Origin: Methylophilaceae bacterium
Lineage (GTDB): Bacteria; Pseudomonadota; Gammaproteobacteria; Burkholderiales; Methylophilaceae
Length of the DNA stretch: 52,716 nucleotides
Direction of reading: 5' to 3'
NCBI GenBank assembly: GCA_947379975.1
Contig: CANCPF010000011.1
Span: 1 to 52,716 of the forward strand
Position numbers and translations under genes: made by a program. The notes below the pieces were generated by a model. It ran no database searches, was not told the DNA's origin, and saw only the letters and a program-made list of their open reading frames with translations. The number at the start of each line of letters is the position of its first letter. Within the stretch, counting starts at the first letter, position 1. Below are positions 1 to 7,251 of this stretch, piece after piece.

Positions 1-225
1 ACTAACAGCTTATTTAAAAGCATTCTTACATCTTGCGAATCCATTCTTGGGAGGCTTAAGTAAATCTACTGACCATCCCTAATGCCGCGTCGATGTTGAT
101 AATTTACTTTAATAAAGTTGGCTTTTCTATACGTGCAAACCCCTAAAAAATAAGCTTACACACGCATTTAATTCACAAACTTAGTGAAATTAATTTAAGA
201 AATAGAGGAAGGTTCCTAAGGAGAC
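1..225. other. Window edge, no gene seen
   Basis: I see no convincing reading frame, RNA gene or repeat here. It is the AT-rich region downstream of the minus-strand ligase gene that ends at 226. A short inverted repeat AGGAA-GG-TTCCT lies near 206-217, just past that gene's stop codon, but it is too small to call a terminator. Confidence 0.5.
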
Positions 226-2238
226 TTACGGCTGAATTCGGCGTGCAATGCGCGCTAAATCACGATCAATATTTTTATTAAAACTGGCAGATAAGGTTAA
301 CTTTCTATCTTCATCAAAATCAGAATCGACTAAACGCACTTGTTTCTCCAAGGCGTCTAATTGATCAATAATTTTAGGTAATGCCAGTTGACGTAGGGTT
401 TCAATGGCAATCAAATGTTGGTTGTAGCTTCCAAAAACTTTGTCATGCACACGTTTTAGAGTGTTAATCGCCTCGGTACGATGTCCCTCCTTCGCTTGCA
501 GACTAGCCAACAGGATAAAACTACTCGCGTGGTAAGGATTCGCTTTTAGGTTATCACTAAGCAATTGGTGCGCTTTAGCGTAAGCACCATTGCCGAGCCT
601 AACGTTACTATCACTAACACCATCTAATATAAGCTGATTGGCTATCAGAATTTTAACTTCGCGCACGCCGATATTTGGATCGTTAGCATTTTGTATGCGC
701 AAGCTTTCAAAACGCTCTAGCGTGTCCTTGAGCAATGTTCGCCGGAACGCCACACTGCAAGTACTTATAAATGCGTTATCAGCTAAAGCAAGCTCTGCCG
801 TTCTGAGTATAATTTCTTGTGCTATTAGTTCTTGTGGATTAATTTTGTTAATTAATTTTGCAATTTTATAAGCGTTTACTTTGGACGACATTAAATTGGC
901 CGTGCTAATGTTAGATTGTTTATTAATTAATTCCGCAGCAATATTAGGCGCTAAGGCCAGCACCATAAGTAAAAAAACGCTAGTTAAAATGATGTGTTTT
1001 GCTGGCAGACTGATGCGGTTAAAACTATCAATTAGATTAGAAAATATAGCAAAGAACTCAATGCTGTGCTTTGTATCGCTTAATTGCGCTGCACGAGCAA
1101 GATAAAGCCCAGCGAATATATTCATAAATGCCACGTAAAAAATGAAATTAACACCCGCATGAATAAACAAAGCCAATACACCAAGTAATAAAGTAGTACT
1201 TTCTAAACCTGCCAAATTATCGACACGTTGCAGGCTACGTTTTAACTGAAAAAGCAATCCCAGCAATAGGCCAAGTAATAACAATAATGCTGGGATTCCA
1301 CCCTCAGCGGCAAATTGCAGGAAGTCGTTGTGTGCATAAAACCCAGCACTGCCATTTTCTAAAGGTGAGCGGTAAGCCGGATAGTAGCTCGCAAAAGTAC
1401 CCCAACCGGTGCCTACAAGTGGATGTGCCAACGTCATTTTTATGCTTGACTGCCATAACAGAAGCCGCAAATTACTTGAAGGATCTTCTGCTAAATTAAA
1501 GCTACGATTAGCAATACTGCTATGTAATATCAGTTCACTAAAAAAATATGCTGATATGGCAATCAGCGGAATAATTACGACTAAGCGCCTAGATTGAGTA
1601 TTGCGATAAGCCGCCCATAATAAAACTGGCAGTAATAACAACCATGTAGCAATTCCGCCGCGCGATGCTGTGGCAAACAAGGCGGTGCTAATGACGAATA
1701 AGCCAGCACCCAACAAGAATGGCAAGTATCTATGCGACTTTGATTGGTTGCTTAAGAATAAAAAAGTAGCTGGAAACCAAAGTACATTGATTAATGCGGC
1801 AAAAAGATTACGATCTACTAGCGGGCCAACTGCATGACCAGCACCGACGTGATTGAAAACTTGCCAGATTGCCCAAATAGCCAAGCCGACACCCATGACA
1901 AAAAGTACTACTCGTAAATACTTCCATATTTCAGCAAAGCTCGGCGTGTTGCTCGCCACCAAATAAACCACCGGTAAATTGGCTAAAGTTGCCATGGTCA
2001 TCATGCTGGTTTGAGGAATAGTGCTAGTGAAGGCAACGATTAATAACCACGCCAGATAAATCAGCATCCACTTAGATAAGGCGTAAAACTGCACAGCATT
2101 ATTTATCAATACCGCGCGGCAACCAAGCACCACCATCACCCATAAAAACATCTCAGTCACAGCGCTACTTGTGTACCAAAAGCCGGATAAAATTAATTCA
2201 ACAATGAACAGTAAATAAATTAATTGACTTGCATTCAT
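226..2238 (-). CDS. PglL/Wzy-type O-antigen ligase or O-oligosaccharyltransferase
   Basis: This 670-residue polytopic inner-membrane protein has about ten hydrophobic segments in its first 385 residues. A large periplasmic loop carries the Wzy_C-type signature: GTGWGTF near residue 277 and YAHNDFLQFAAEGG near residues 301-314, where H303 is the likely catalytic histidine. After a last membrane segment near residue 420, the C-terminal 240 residues are soluble and look TPR-like, with repeated short helices and a YHASSFILLASLQAKEG stretch. This layout fits PglL/PilO protein-glycosylating ligases with a Wzy_C_2 tail, which transfer lipid-linked glycan to pilin or other secreted proteins. O-antigen ligase (WaaL) is the alternative; substrate cannot be read from sequence. 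The gene stands alone, divergent from the sensor kinase at 2455. The ATG at 2238 has only a weak ribosome binding site. Confidence 0.8.
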   Translation of the reverse strand: MNASQLIYLLFIVELILSGFWYTSSAVTEMFLWVMVVLGCRAVLINNAVQFYALSKWMLIYLAWLLIVAFTSTIPQTSMMTMATLANLPVVYLVASNTPSFAEIWKYLRVVLFVMGVGLAIWAIWQVFNHVGAGHAVGPLVDRNLFAALINVLWFPATFLFLSNQSKSHRYLPFLLGAGLFVISTALFATASRGGIATWLLLLPVLLWAAYRNTQSRRLVVIIPLIAISAYFFSELILHSSIANRSFNLAEDPSSNLRLLLWQSSIKMTLAHPLVGTGWGTFASYYPAYRSPLENGSAGFYAHNDFLQFAAEGGIPALLLLLGLLLGLLFQLKRSLQRVDNLAGLESTTLLLGVLALFIHAGVNFIFYVAFMNIFAGLYLARAAQLSDTKHSIEFFAIFSNLIDSFNRISLPAKHIILTSVFLLMVLALAPNIAAELINKQSNISTANLMSSKVNAYKIAKLINKINPQELIAQEIILRTAELALADNAFISTCSVAFRRTLLKDTLERFESLRIQNANDPNIGVREVKILIANQLILDGVSDSNVRLGNGAYAKAHQLLSDNLKANPYHASSFILLASLQAKEGHRTEAINTLKRVHDKVFGSYNQHLIAIETLRQLALPKIIDQLDALEKQVRLVDSDFDEDRKLTLSASFNKNIDRDLARIARRIQP

Positions 2239-2332
2239 GAAATTTGTGCTCGCTGGTGATTTATAGAGAAAGTTCTAAATGTATGCACATAGCCAGTGTG
2301 TTTTACAGAACCACAGGTCATTAGTAAATTCG

Positions 2333-2372
2333 TGCAAACGCGTAAGGGCTAGCCCTTATATGGCCGTTTGCA
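2333..2372. promoter_or_regulatory. Nested dyad between ligase and sensor kinase
   Basis: A perfect 16-bp palindrome, TAAGGGCTAGCCCTTA (2343-2358), is enclosed by a second inverted repeat, TGCAAACG (2333-2340) and CGTTTGCA (2365-2372). It lies in the 216-bp divergent gap, 83 bp upstream of the kinase start. It could be an operator for a dimeric regulator or a structured leader. Function is inferred only from symmetry and position. Confidence 0.5.
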
Positions 2373-2454
2373 GAGGCAGATTTATAGACATATATCCGCA
2401 TTGTGTCGTAGACTTGTGTAGTTGCTACCCACTTTTTTCTGATAAGGAAATGGC

Positions 2455-3954
2455 TTGATTGATCTACTTAAGGGCTTGAATTTTGAGTTGCTGTTTGAAG
2501 CCGCGGTAGATGCCATGCTGTTGGTAGATGATAAAGGCGCGATTGTTGTGGCTAACAATCCCGCGTATCAGATGCTTGGCTACACTAGTGAAATATTATG
2601 CGGGCTTAAAGTTGAGGCGCTGATGCCATCACGCTTCAGGCACAACCATCACCAGCACAGAACAAGTTATGTGCAAAATCCAGACAAACGCGCCATGGGT
2701 AGCGGTCGGCCGCTTGTAGTACTTCGACAAGATGGTAAAGAGTTAGAAGTTAATATCGGATTAAGCCCTATTAACACTGGTCAAAAACGTTATAACTTAG
2801 TGACCATTTATGAGGCGGATACTCTGCGGCGAGCAGAGGAATCATTTAAATCAAGTGAAGAACGTCTGCAATTAGCCAAAGAAGCGGCTGGCTTAGGCGT
2901 GTTTGATTTTGACTCCAACCAAAACGTGTTGCATTGGGATGAAAGAATGCGTGAGCTCTGGGGCGCTGAATCTGAGGAGTCAGTCATTCCTGAAAAACGC
3001 TTCGTTTCGGTCATTCATCCAGCAGACAGGCTCGCGAGGCAAGCGGCACTTGAAGCAGCAATCAATCCCAAAGGAAAAGGCGAATATCATGCTGAATATC
3101 GGATAATTAATCCAAATACCCTAGTTGAACGCTGGGTGTCCGCGGTCGGGCGCATGCACTTTGAAGATGGCGTCGCTATGCGTTTAGTTGGCGTGGCGCG
3201 GGATATTACCGAGCAAAAGAACTTAGAGAAAAAACTACAGGAACAACGCGCCGAAGCAGAATCTATTTCACAGCAAATGGTAGCTGCACATACCGCCTCG
3301 GCCATTGCACATGAGCTGAATCAGCCTTTGGCAGCTATATCAGCCTATAGCGAAGTAGCGTTACATGCGATGCAAGCCAGCACACTTTATCCGGATAACT
3401 TAAAACAAGCACTTGAAGGCTGCGTGGTTCAGTCAAACCGTGCCGGCCGTAGCTTGCATGAATTATTGGATTTTCTACAAAAAAGTGATTTAGTCACAGA
3501 GCGATTTGATCTTAACGAGGTGGTAATAGACGCTTTAAATAATGTGCGAGTTAGTGATTATTTAGAGTTTTATCCGGCTATGCATCTAGAAAAAAACTTG
3601 CCTGAAGTATTAGGCAACCGAATTCATGTGCAGAAAATATTGGTTAACTTACTCGTTAACGCTGTGGAGGCAATGCGCGGGGCAAAAATAAAGAATTCCG
3701 TCATCACCGTCAGTGTGCGGACGAGTAACGCCTCCAATATGGCGCATGTGTCGGTGCAAGATAAAGGCCCAGGCTTAGACGCAGAAACAGCTAAACGTGT
3801 TTTTGATCCTTTTTTCACCACCAAAAAATCTGGCATAGGTATGGGCTTAGCCATTAGTCGAGCACTAACCGAGGCCAATGGTGGCCAACTCTGGCTGGAT
3901 CTCAACACAGACATTGGCGCAACATTTCATTTTACTTTACCCTTTGCACCGTAA
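2455..3954 (+). CDS. FixL-like PAS-PAS sensor histidine kinase
   Basis: This 499-residue protein has no membrane segment, so it is a cytoplasmic sensor. Domains in order: PAS 1 (about 8-122), PAS 2 with PAC motif (about 135-255, ending VGVARDITEQ), a coiled linker, a HisKA region with H-box SAIAHELNQPLAAISAY (phospho-acceptor H286), and an HATPase domain with N-box NLLVNAVEAMR, G1 DKGPGLD, F-box FDPFFTTK and G2 GIGMGLAIS. The ELNQPLAA box and FTTK...GMGL arrangement are typical of FixL and its relatives. PAS 1 is rich in histidines (RFRHNHHQHR near 60-69), but this segment also occurs in many PAS domains that bind no heme. The start is a TTG at 2455 behind AAGGAA; an ATG at 2450 is out of frame and stops after two codons. 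The response regulator follows 13 bp downstream, so the two form an operon. Confidence 0.88.
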   Translation: MIDLLKGLNFELLFEAAVDAMLLVDDKGAIVVANNPAYQMLGYTSEILCGLKVEALMPSRFRHNHHQHRTSYVQNPDKRAMGSGRPLVVLRQDGKELEVNIGLSPINTGQKRYNLVTIYEADTLRRAEESFKSSEERLQLAKEAAGLGVFDFDSNQNVLHWDERMRELWGAESEESVIPEKRFVSVIHPADRLARQAALEAAINPKGKGEYHAEYRIINPNTLVERWVSAVGRMHFEDGVAMRLVGVARDITEQKNLEKKLQEQRAEAESISQQMVAAHTASAIAHELNQPLAAISAYSEVALHAMQASTLYPDNLKQALEGCVVQSNRAGRSLHELLDFLQKSDLVTERFDLNEVVIDALNNVRVSDYLEFYPAMHLEKNLPEVLGNRIHVQKILVNLLVNAVEAMRGAKIKNSVITVSVRTSNASNMAHVSVQDKGPGLDAETAKRVFDPFFTTKKSGIGMGLAISRALTEANGGQLWLDLNTDIGATFHFTLPFAP

Positions 3955-3967
3955 GGAAACATGAGCG

Positions 3968-4624
3968 ATGAACCTTTCAAAATTGAACACCGCACCACTT
4001 ACTGAAAAAACTTCTGAAGCTACCGTATTTATTGTAGATGACGACCCAGCCATTCGAGATTCACTTACACTGATGATAGGCCAAGAAAACCTGACCGTGC
4101 ACAGCTATGCCAGCGCCGAGGATTTTTTAGAAGCGGCTGAGCCTAACTGTTTAGGTTGCATTATTATTGATATTCGCATGCAAGGTATGGATGGCATGCA
4201 ATTACAAGAAGCACTTAGTCAGCGCAATACTTTATTGCCAATTATATTTCTCACTGGTCATGGCAATATTCCTATGAGTGTAAGAGCCATTAAAGCTGGC
4301 GCGCTAGATTTTTTAACCAAACCAGTAACACGTGAAAAGTTGATGGCTGCGATTCATGCCGCGGTTCAAGAATCAGAGAGGATGTTGTCAGAGAACGCAT
4401 CTCAACAAGACGCAGTATCGCGTATTGCCGGGCTGACAGATAGAGAAAGAGATGTACTTAAATTGGCGATTCAAGGCTACGCCAATAAGGAAATTGCACG
4501 CCATTTGGGCATTAGCCATCGTACCGTAGAAATTCATAAATCAAAAATAATGCACAAAACAGGCGCGGTAAATCTGCTGGATTTAGCACGTATCGCGCAT
4601 GTGGGCGATGTTGAATTGGATTAG
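3968..4624 (+). CDS. FixJ-like NarL/LuxR-type response regulator
   Basis: This 218-residue protein has a receiver domain (about 18-135) and a LuxR-type helix-turn-helix (about 152-212). In the receiver, the acidic triad is D24-D25-D26, the phospho-acceptor is D68 (IIIDIRM), T/S is in FLTGHG and the lysine is in FLTKPVT. The output domain has TDRERDVLKLAIQGYANKEIA and RTVEIHKSKIM. The length and domain pair match FixJ/TodT-type regulators. It is the cognate partner of the kinase ending 13 bp upstream; AAGGAA at the kinase stop supplies the ribosome binding site. The likely targets are the stress genes just downstream, inferred from gene order only. An out-of-frame ATG at 3961 was not used. Confidence 0.9.
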   Translation: MNLSKLNTAPLTEKTSEATVFIVDDDPAIRDSLTLMIGQENLTVHSYASAEDFLEAAEPNCLGCIIIDIRMQGMDGMQLQEALSQRNTLLPIIFLTGHGNIPMSVRAIKAGALDFLTKPVTREKLMAAIHAAVQESERMLSENASQQDAVSRIAGLTDRERDVLKLAIQGYANKEIARHLGISHRTVEIHKSKIMHKTGAVNLLDLARIAHVGDVELD

Positions 4625-4835
4625 ATAGCTCATATTATCAGGCCGCATATTTAAATTATAGCCATAAAATCCAAAGTAAATCTAGCAGAAAATCCACCAG
4701 CCAATCAAACGAAACAAACCAATCTAGTCAGCCGATTTTCCTATACGTGTTCGCGCGGATTTCCTGCCATACTTTTTATTGATAATCTGCTTAGCAATGG
4801 GGTTTAATAAAATTAATGATGGAGGTACTTAAATC
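4625..4835. promoter_or_regulatory. Probable promoter region of the stress gene set
   Basis: These 211 bp separate the response regulator from the nitroreductase. They hold an asymmetric motif, CTATACGTG (4741-4749), that recurs at 127-135, and an AT-rich stretch that could carry a promoter. A strong GGAGGT at 4821-4826 serves the nitroreductase. I cannot define a -35/-10 pair with confidence. Confidence 0.35.
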
Positions 4836-5432
4836 GTGCCAGTCCCTGAATTTGAAAAATCAATGTTCGAGGCGCTACTTGCGCGGCGCTCGGTACGTAG
4901 ATATAAACCAAGAAAAGTTGAATCTTCTACCATTAACAATCTACTGGAAGCGGCAGTAAGGGCGCCTACTGCGCTTGGCCAAGAGCCTTGGGCTTTCGTC
5001 ATTATTCAAGACAAAATCCTACTCAAAAGTTTGTCTGATTACGCGAAACCATTATTTCTTAGTCAAATCCATCAACATCAATCAAAACAAGCCCAACATA
5101 AACTGGATTTATTTAACCGCCCAGATTTTAATATTTTTCATGATGCTAATACGCTCATTGTCATCTGCGGGGAAAAAAATGCTCCATTTTTCACCGCTGA
5201 CTGCTGGCTAGCGGCGGAAAATATGATGCTAGCGGCTTGTGCGATGAACTTAGGTTCTTGTGTCATTGGAAGCGCATTGTCGGCATTTGAAGTGCCAGAA
5301 GTACGCACCAAATTAAGAATTCCAGACAACTATTCTGCGGTTGCACCTATCGTTATTGGCTATCCTGATGAGAAAAATATACCGTCTTCACGAAAAAGTC
5401 CGGTTGTTTTTTCTTGTATTTCTGAAGTCTAA
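4836..5432 (+). CDS. Nitroreductase family FMN-dependent oxidoreductase
   Basis: This 198-residue protein has the nitroreductase fold throughout. ARRSVRRYKPRKV near residues 14-28 is the N-terminal FMN phosphate-binding motif. APTALGQEPWAFVII follows at about 44-58, and ADCWLAAENMMLAACAMNLGSCVIG near 121-145 is the conserved dimer and flavin helix. Such enzymes use NAD(P)H and FMN to reduce nitro compounds, quinones or flavin-type substrates; the natural substrate here is unknown. The start is the GTG at 4836, chosen because GGAGGT lies ten bases upstream; the next in-frame ATG (4863) would remove eight residues. Nitroreductases are common members of low-oxygen regulons, which fits the FixLJ-like pair upstream and the UspA gene downstream. 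Confidence 0.87.
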   Translation: MPVPEFEKSMFEALLARRSVRRYKPRKVESSTINNLLEAAVRAPTALGQEPWAFVIIQDKILLKSLSDYAKPLFLSQIHQHQSKQAQHKLDLFNRPDFNIFHDANTLIVICGEKNAPFFTADCWLAAENMMLAACAMNLGSCVIGSALSAFEVPEVRTKLRIPDNYSAVAPIVIGYPDEKNIPSSRKSPVVFSCISEV

Positions 5433-5533
5433 AGACGCTAGATTAGTATTAACAAGTTTTAGTTTAAGCAAAATTAAAAACAGTCATCTAATTAATGGAT
5501 AAATAGCCATTTAATTTAAGAAAGGTCCTGAAT

Positions 5534-5992
5534 ATGTACAAACAAATTATCTGCCCAGTAGACGGCAGTGCAACCTCCAACAACGGCATGCATGAAGCCA
5601 TTAAGCTGGCTAAGGACCACAATGCCAAACTTAGATTTTTGCATATTATTGATACTTACTTTCCGATATTAGATGTGACTGGCGATTTGAATGTGATTTA
5701 TATTGATGAAATTTTGCGAAAAAATGGTAAAAAAGTCCTGAAAAAAGCTGAGGATGCCGCACATAAAGCTGGCGTTAATGCTGATTCAAAAGTGCTGGAA
5801 GCGATAGGTGGCAGAGTCTCAAAATTCGTAGTAAGTGAGGCTGAAGAATGGCCTGCAGATTTGATTGTGATGGGCACGCATGGTTTACGTGGCATTGAAC
5901 GCTTAGTAATGGGTAGCGATGCCGAAACGGTGGCGCGCACTAGCCCGGTGCCGGTGTTGCTAGTTAGAAATGCACATACTGAGAAAAAGTAA
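5534..5992 (+). CDS. Universal stress protein UspA family
   Basis: This 152-residue single-domain Usp begins with YKQIICPVDGS, the usual beta-strand and aspartate. It ends with MGTHGLRGIERLVMGSDAE, which fits the ATP-binding pattern G-x2-G-x9-G-S, so it is probably an ATP-binding Usp. Such proteins bind nucleotide and aid survival under starvation or oxygen limitation. The ATG at 5534 has AAAGG a few bases upstream. A CBS-pair gene starts 33 bp downstream in the same direction, and the two are probably co-transcribed. No membrane segment is present. Confidence 0.92.
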   Translation: MYKQIICPVDGSATSNNGMHEAIKLAKDHNAKLRFLHIIDTYFPILDVTGDLNVIYIDEILRKNGKKVLKKAEDAAHKAGVNADSKVLEAIGGRVSKFVVSEAEEWPADLIVMGTHGLRGIERLVMGSDAETVARTSPVPVLLVRNAHTEKK

Positions 5993-6025
5993 TTTTTTAT
6001 AAAACCTTTATAAAGGGCTAACTCC

Positions 6026-6475
6026 ATGACCATTAGTGCAATTTGTAGCCGAGAAGTGATAACCGTACACCGTGATGCAACAGTGCTGCACGCGGCCATG
6101 CTGATGCGCCAATATCATGTAGGAGATGTGCTTGTGATAGAAGATCGCGAAGGTAAAGCTGTACCAGTCGGCATTCTGACAGATCGCGATATCGTCATAG
6201 AGATGGTCGCTACCGACCTAGATTGCCGAGTCATTACTGTTGGCGACATCATGCTAGGGCACTTAACAGTGGTGAAGGAGGATGTAGGCATTTTTGAGGC
6301 CATACAATTAATGTCTAGCCAAGGTATTCGGCGGCTACCGGTAGTAGATAAAGATGGCAGCTTATTAGGCATTGTGACATTGGATGATGTATTGCTACTG
6401 CTGGCAAAAGAGTTTGGCGCACTGGCTAAGTTAGTTCGCCATGAACAGAAAAATGAATCGAGTGCTAGGCGCTAA
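6026..6475 (+). CDS. CBS-domain pair protein
   Basis: This 149-residue protein consists of two CBS domains (about 5-65 and 70-132) and a short basic tail. The repeats are visible as VGILTDRDIVIEMVA in the first and LLGIVTLDDVLLLLA in the second. CBS pairs bind adenine nucleotides and report energy state. Stand-alone CBS proteins have no catalytic domain and probably act through a partner, unknown here. It sits 33 bp after uspA and 56 bp before the BCAM0308-family gene. Its presence in this block supports a stress or energy-sensing role. The partner and ligand are not readable from the sequence. Confidence 0.9.
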   Translation: MTISAICSREVITVHRDATVLHAAMLMRQYHVGDVLVIEDREGKAVPVGILTDRDIVIEMVATDLDCRVITVGDIMLGHLTVVKEDVGIFEAIQLMSSQGIRRLPVVDKDGSLLGIVTLDDVLLLLAKEFGALAKLVRHEQKNESSARR

Positions 6476-6531
6476 ATCTATTCGCCTTATTCTCAATAAA
6501 AACAAATAAACAAGTATACAAAGAGCTAAAA

Positions 6532-7041
6532 ATGACGATTGATCGAACCACAACAGGCTTTACAAGTATAAGCCATGAACGTGCTTTGTTAGAGCAAGAA
6601 ATTGACGTTTATCAGGCAACAGCAAAATTACTTGAACCTAGTACTTGCCCACAATGCGGCGCGGTTTTTCATAAAGGTCGTTGGCAGTGGGGTGCCGCAG
6701 AAAGCGATGCACACAGCATTATTTGTCCGGCTTGCAATCGGATTAATGATAATGTTCCGGCTGGATTTGTCACGCTGGAAGGCGAATTTTTAAAAGAACA
6801 TCATGAAGATATCATACATTTGATTCGTAACCATGAGCAGCACCAGCGTGCTGAACACCCACTAAAACGAATTATGGACATAGAGCGCATAGAAAATAAA
6901 GAGGATGCGCTATTAATCACTACTACAGATGTTCATTTAGCTAAAGGTATAGGAGAAGCCTTACGCCATGCATACCAAGGTGAATTAGAAATTAAATACA
7001 CCGCTGGCGAACATTTTCTTCGCGTTCATTGGCGCAGGTAG
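6532..7041 (+). CDS. BCAM0308-family zinc-ribbon protein
   Basis: This 169-residue protein has a zinc ribbon formed by CPQC (C39, C42) and CPAC (C65, C68), separated by a tryptophan-rich loop with GRWQWG. An alpha/beta C-terminal half contains histidines and ends in HFLRVHWRR. The arrangement matches the BCAM0308 family, related to the N-terminal zinc domain of NMD3-like proteins. As I recall, the family's name comes from a Burkholderia cenocepacia locus induced at low oxygen, which also holds Usp and two-component genes. No biochemical role is established to my knowledge. It follows the CBS gene by 56 bp and probably belongs to the same stress operon. Confidence 0.78.
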   Translation: MTIDRTTTGFTSISHERALLEQEIDVYQATAKLLEPSTCPQCGAVFHKGRWQWGAAESDAHSIICPACNRINDNVPAGFVTLEGEFLKEHHEDIIHLIRNHEQHQRAEHPLKRIMDIERIENKEDALLITTTDVHLAKGIGEALRHAYQGELEIKYTAGEHFLRVHWRR

Positions 7042-7049
7042 CTTTCATT

Positions 7050-7208
7050 ATGTTGCCTAAAAAGGCTATCCGACGATTTTGGAGCGTACTATTTATTTTA
7101 ATCGGTGCCGCTCTTATATTTTTAGCTACTAAGGCTTTTGTAGGCATGATATTGATGCTGCTAGGCGTAGTTATTGAGTTGCTGGGCATCACCATTAAGC
7201 ATAAATAA
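7050..7208 (+). CDS. Small two-helix membrane protein
   Basis: This 52-residue open frame starts eight bases after the zinc-ribbon gene. A basic N-terminus (LPKKAIRRFW) is followed by two hydrophobic stretches at about 13-28 and 30-49, joined by a short turn with a lysine, and it ends IKHK. That is the shape of a small inner-membrane hairpin with both ends in the cytoplasm. I do not recognise a family. Its close spacing and shared direction suggest co-transcription with the stress genes. No strong Shine-Dalgarno is visible, so translation may be coupled to the upstream gene. It could be a chance frame, but the amphipathic layout and flanking charges argue for a real protein. Confidence 0.55.
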   Translation: MLPKKAIRRFWSVLFILIGAALIFLATKAFVGMILMLLGVVIELLGITIKHK

Positions 7209-7210
7209 AC

Positions 7211-7241
7211 ATTTAAGGTAAAATAGCGTTTTACCTTAAAT
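7211..7241. promoter_or_regulatory. Perfect 13-bp inverted repeat before prfC
   Basis: ATTTAAGGTAAAA (7211-7223) and TTTTACCTTAAAT (7229-7241) form a perfect dyad around a 5-base spacer, ending ten bases before the prfC ATG. A -10-like TAAAAT (7219-7224) lies inside it. It could be an operator over the prfC promoter, a terminator of the small upstream gene or a leader hairpin. No Shine-Dalgarno lies between it and the ATG. Confidence 0.6.
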
Positions 7242-7251
7242 ATCTCATCAA

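Noticed and set aside
2631..2670. Histidine-rich stretch of PAS 1 as a FixL heme site
   Set aside because: A histidine and an arginine line up roughly with the heme ligand region of rhizobial FixL, but the same RFRxxHxxHR pattern is common in PAS domains that carry no heme. Oxygen sensing by heme is therefore not claimed.
127..4749. Shared CTATACGTG (127-135, 4741-4749) and CGTGCAAAC (132-140, 2331-2339) as a FixJ-type box
   Set aside because: Nine-base matches recur by chance many times in 52 kb, and the flanks differ. There is no symmetry and no second line of evidence.
5698..6099. 133-codon minus-strand open frame across uspA and the CBS gene
   Set aside because: It lies antisense to two well-supported genes, has no family features and no ribosome binding site; it is a shadow frame. 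The same applies to antisense frames at 15517-15846 and 3624-3914.
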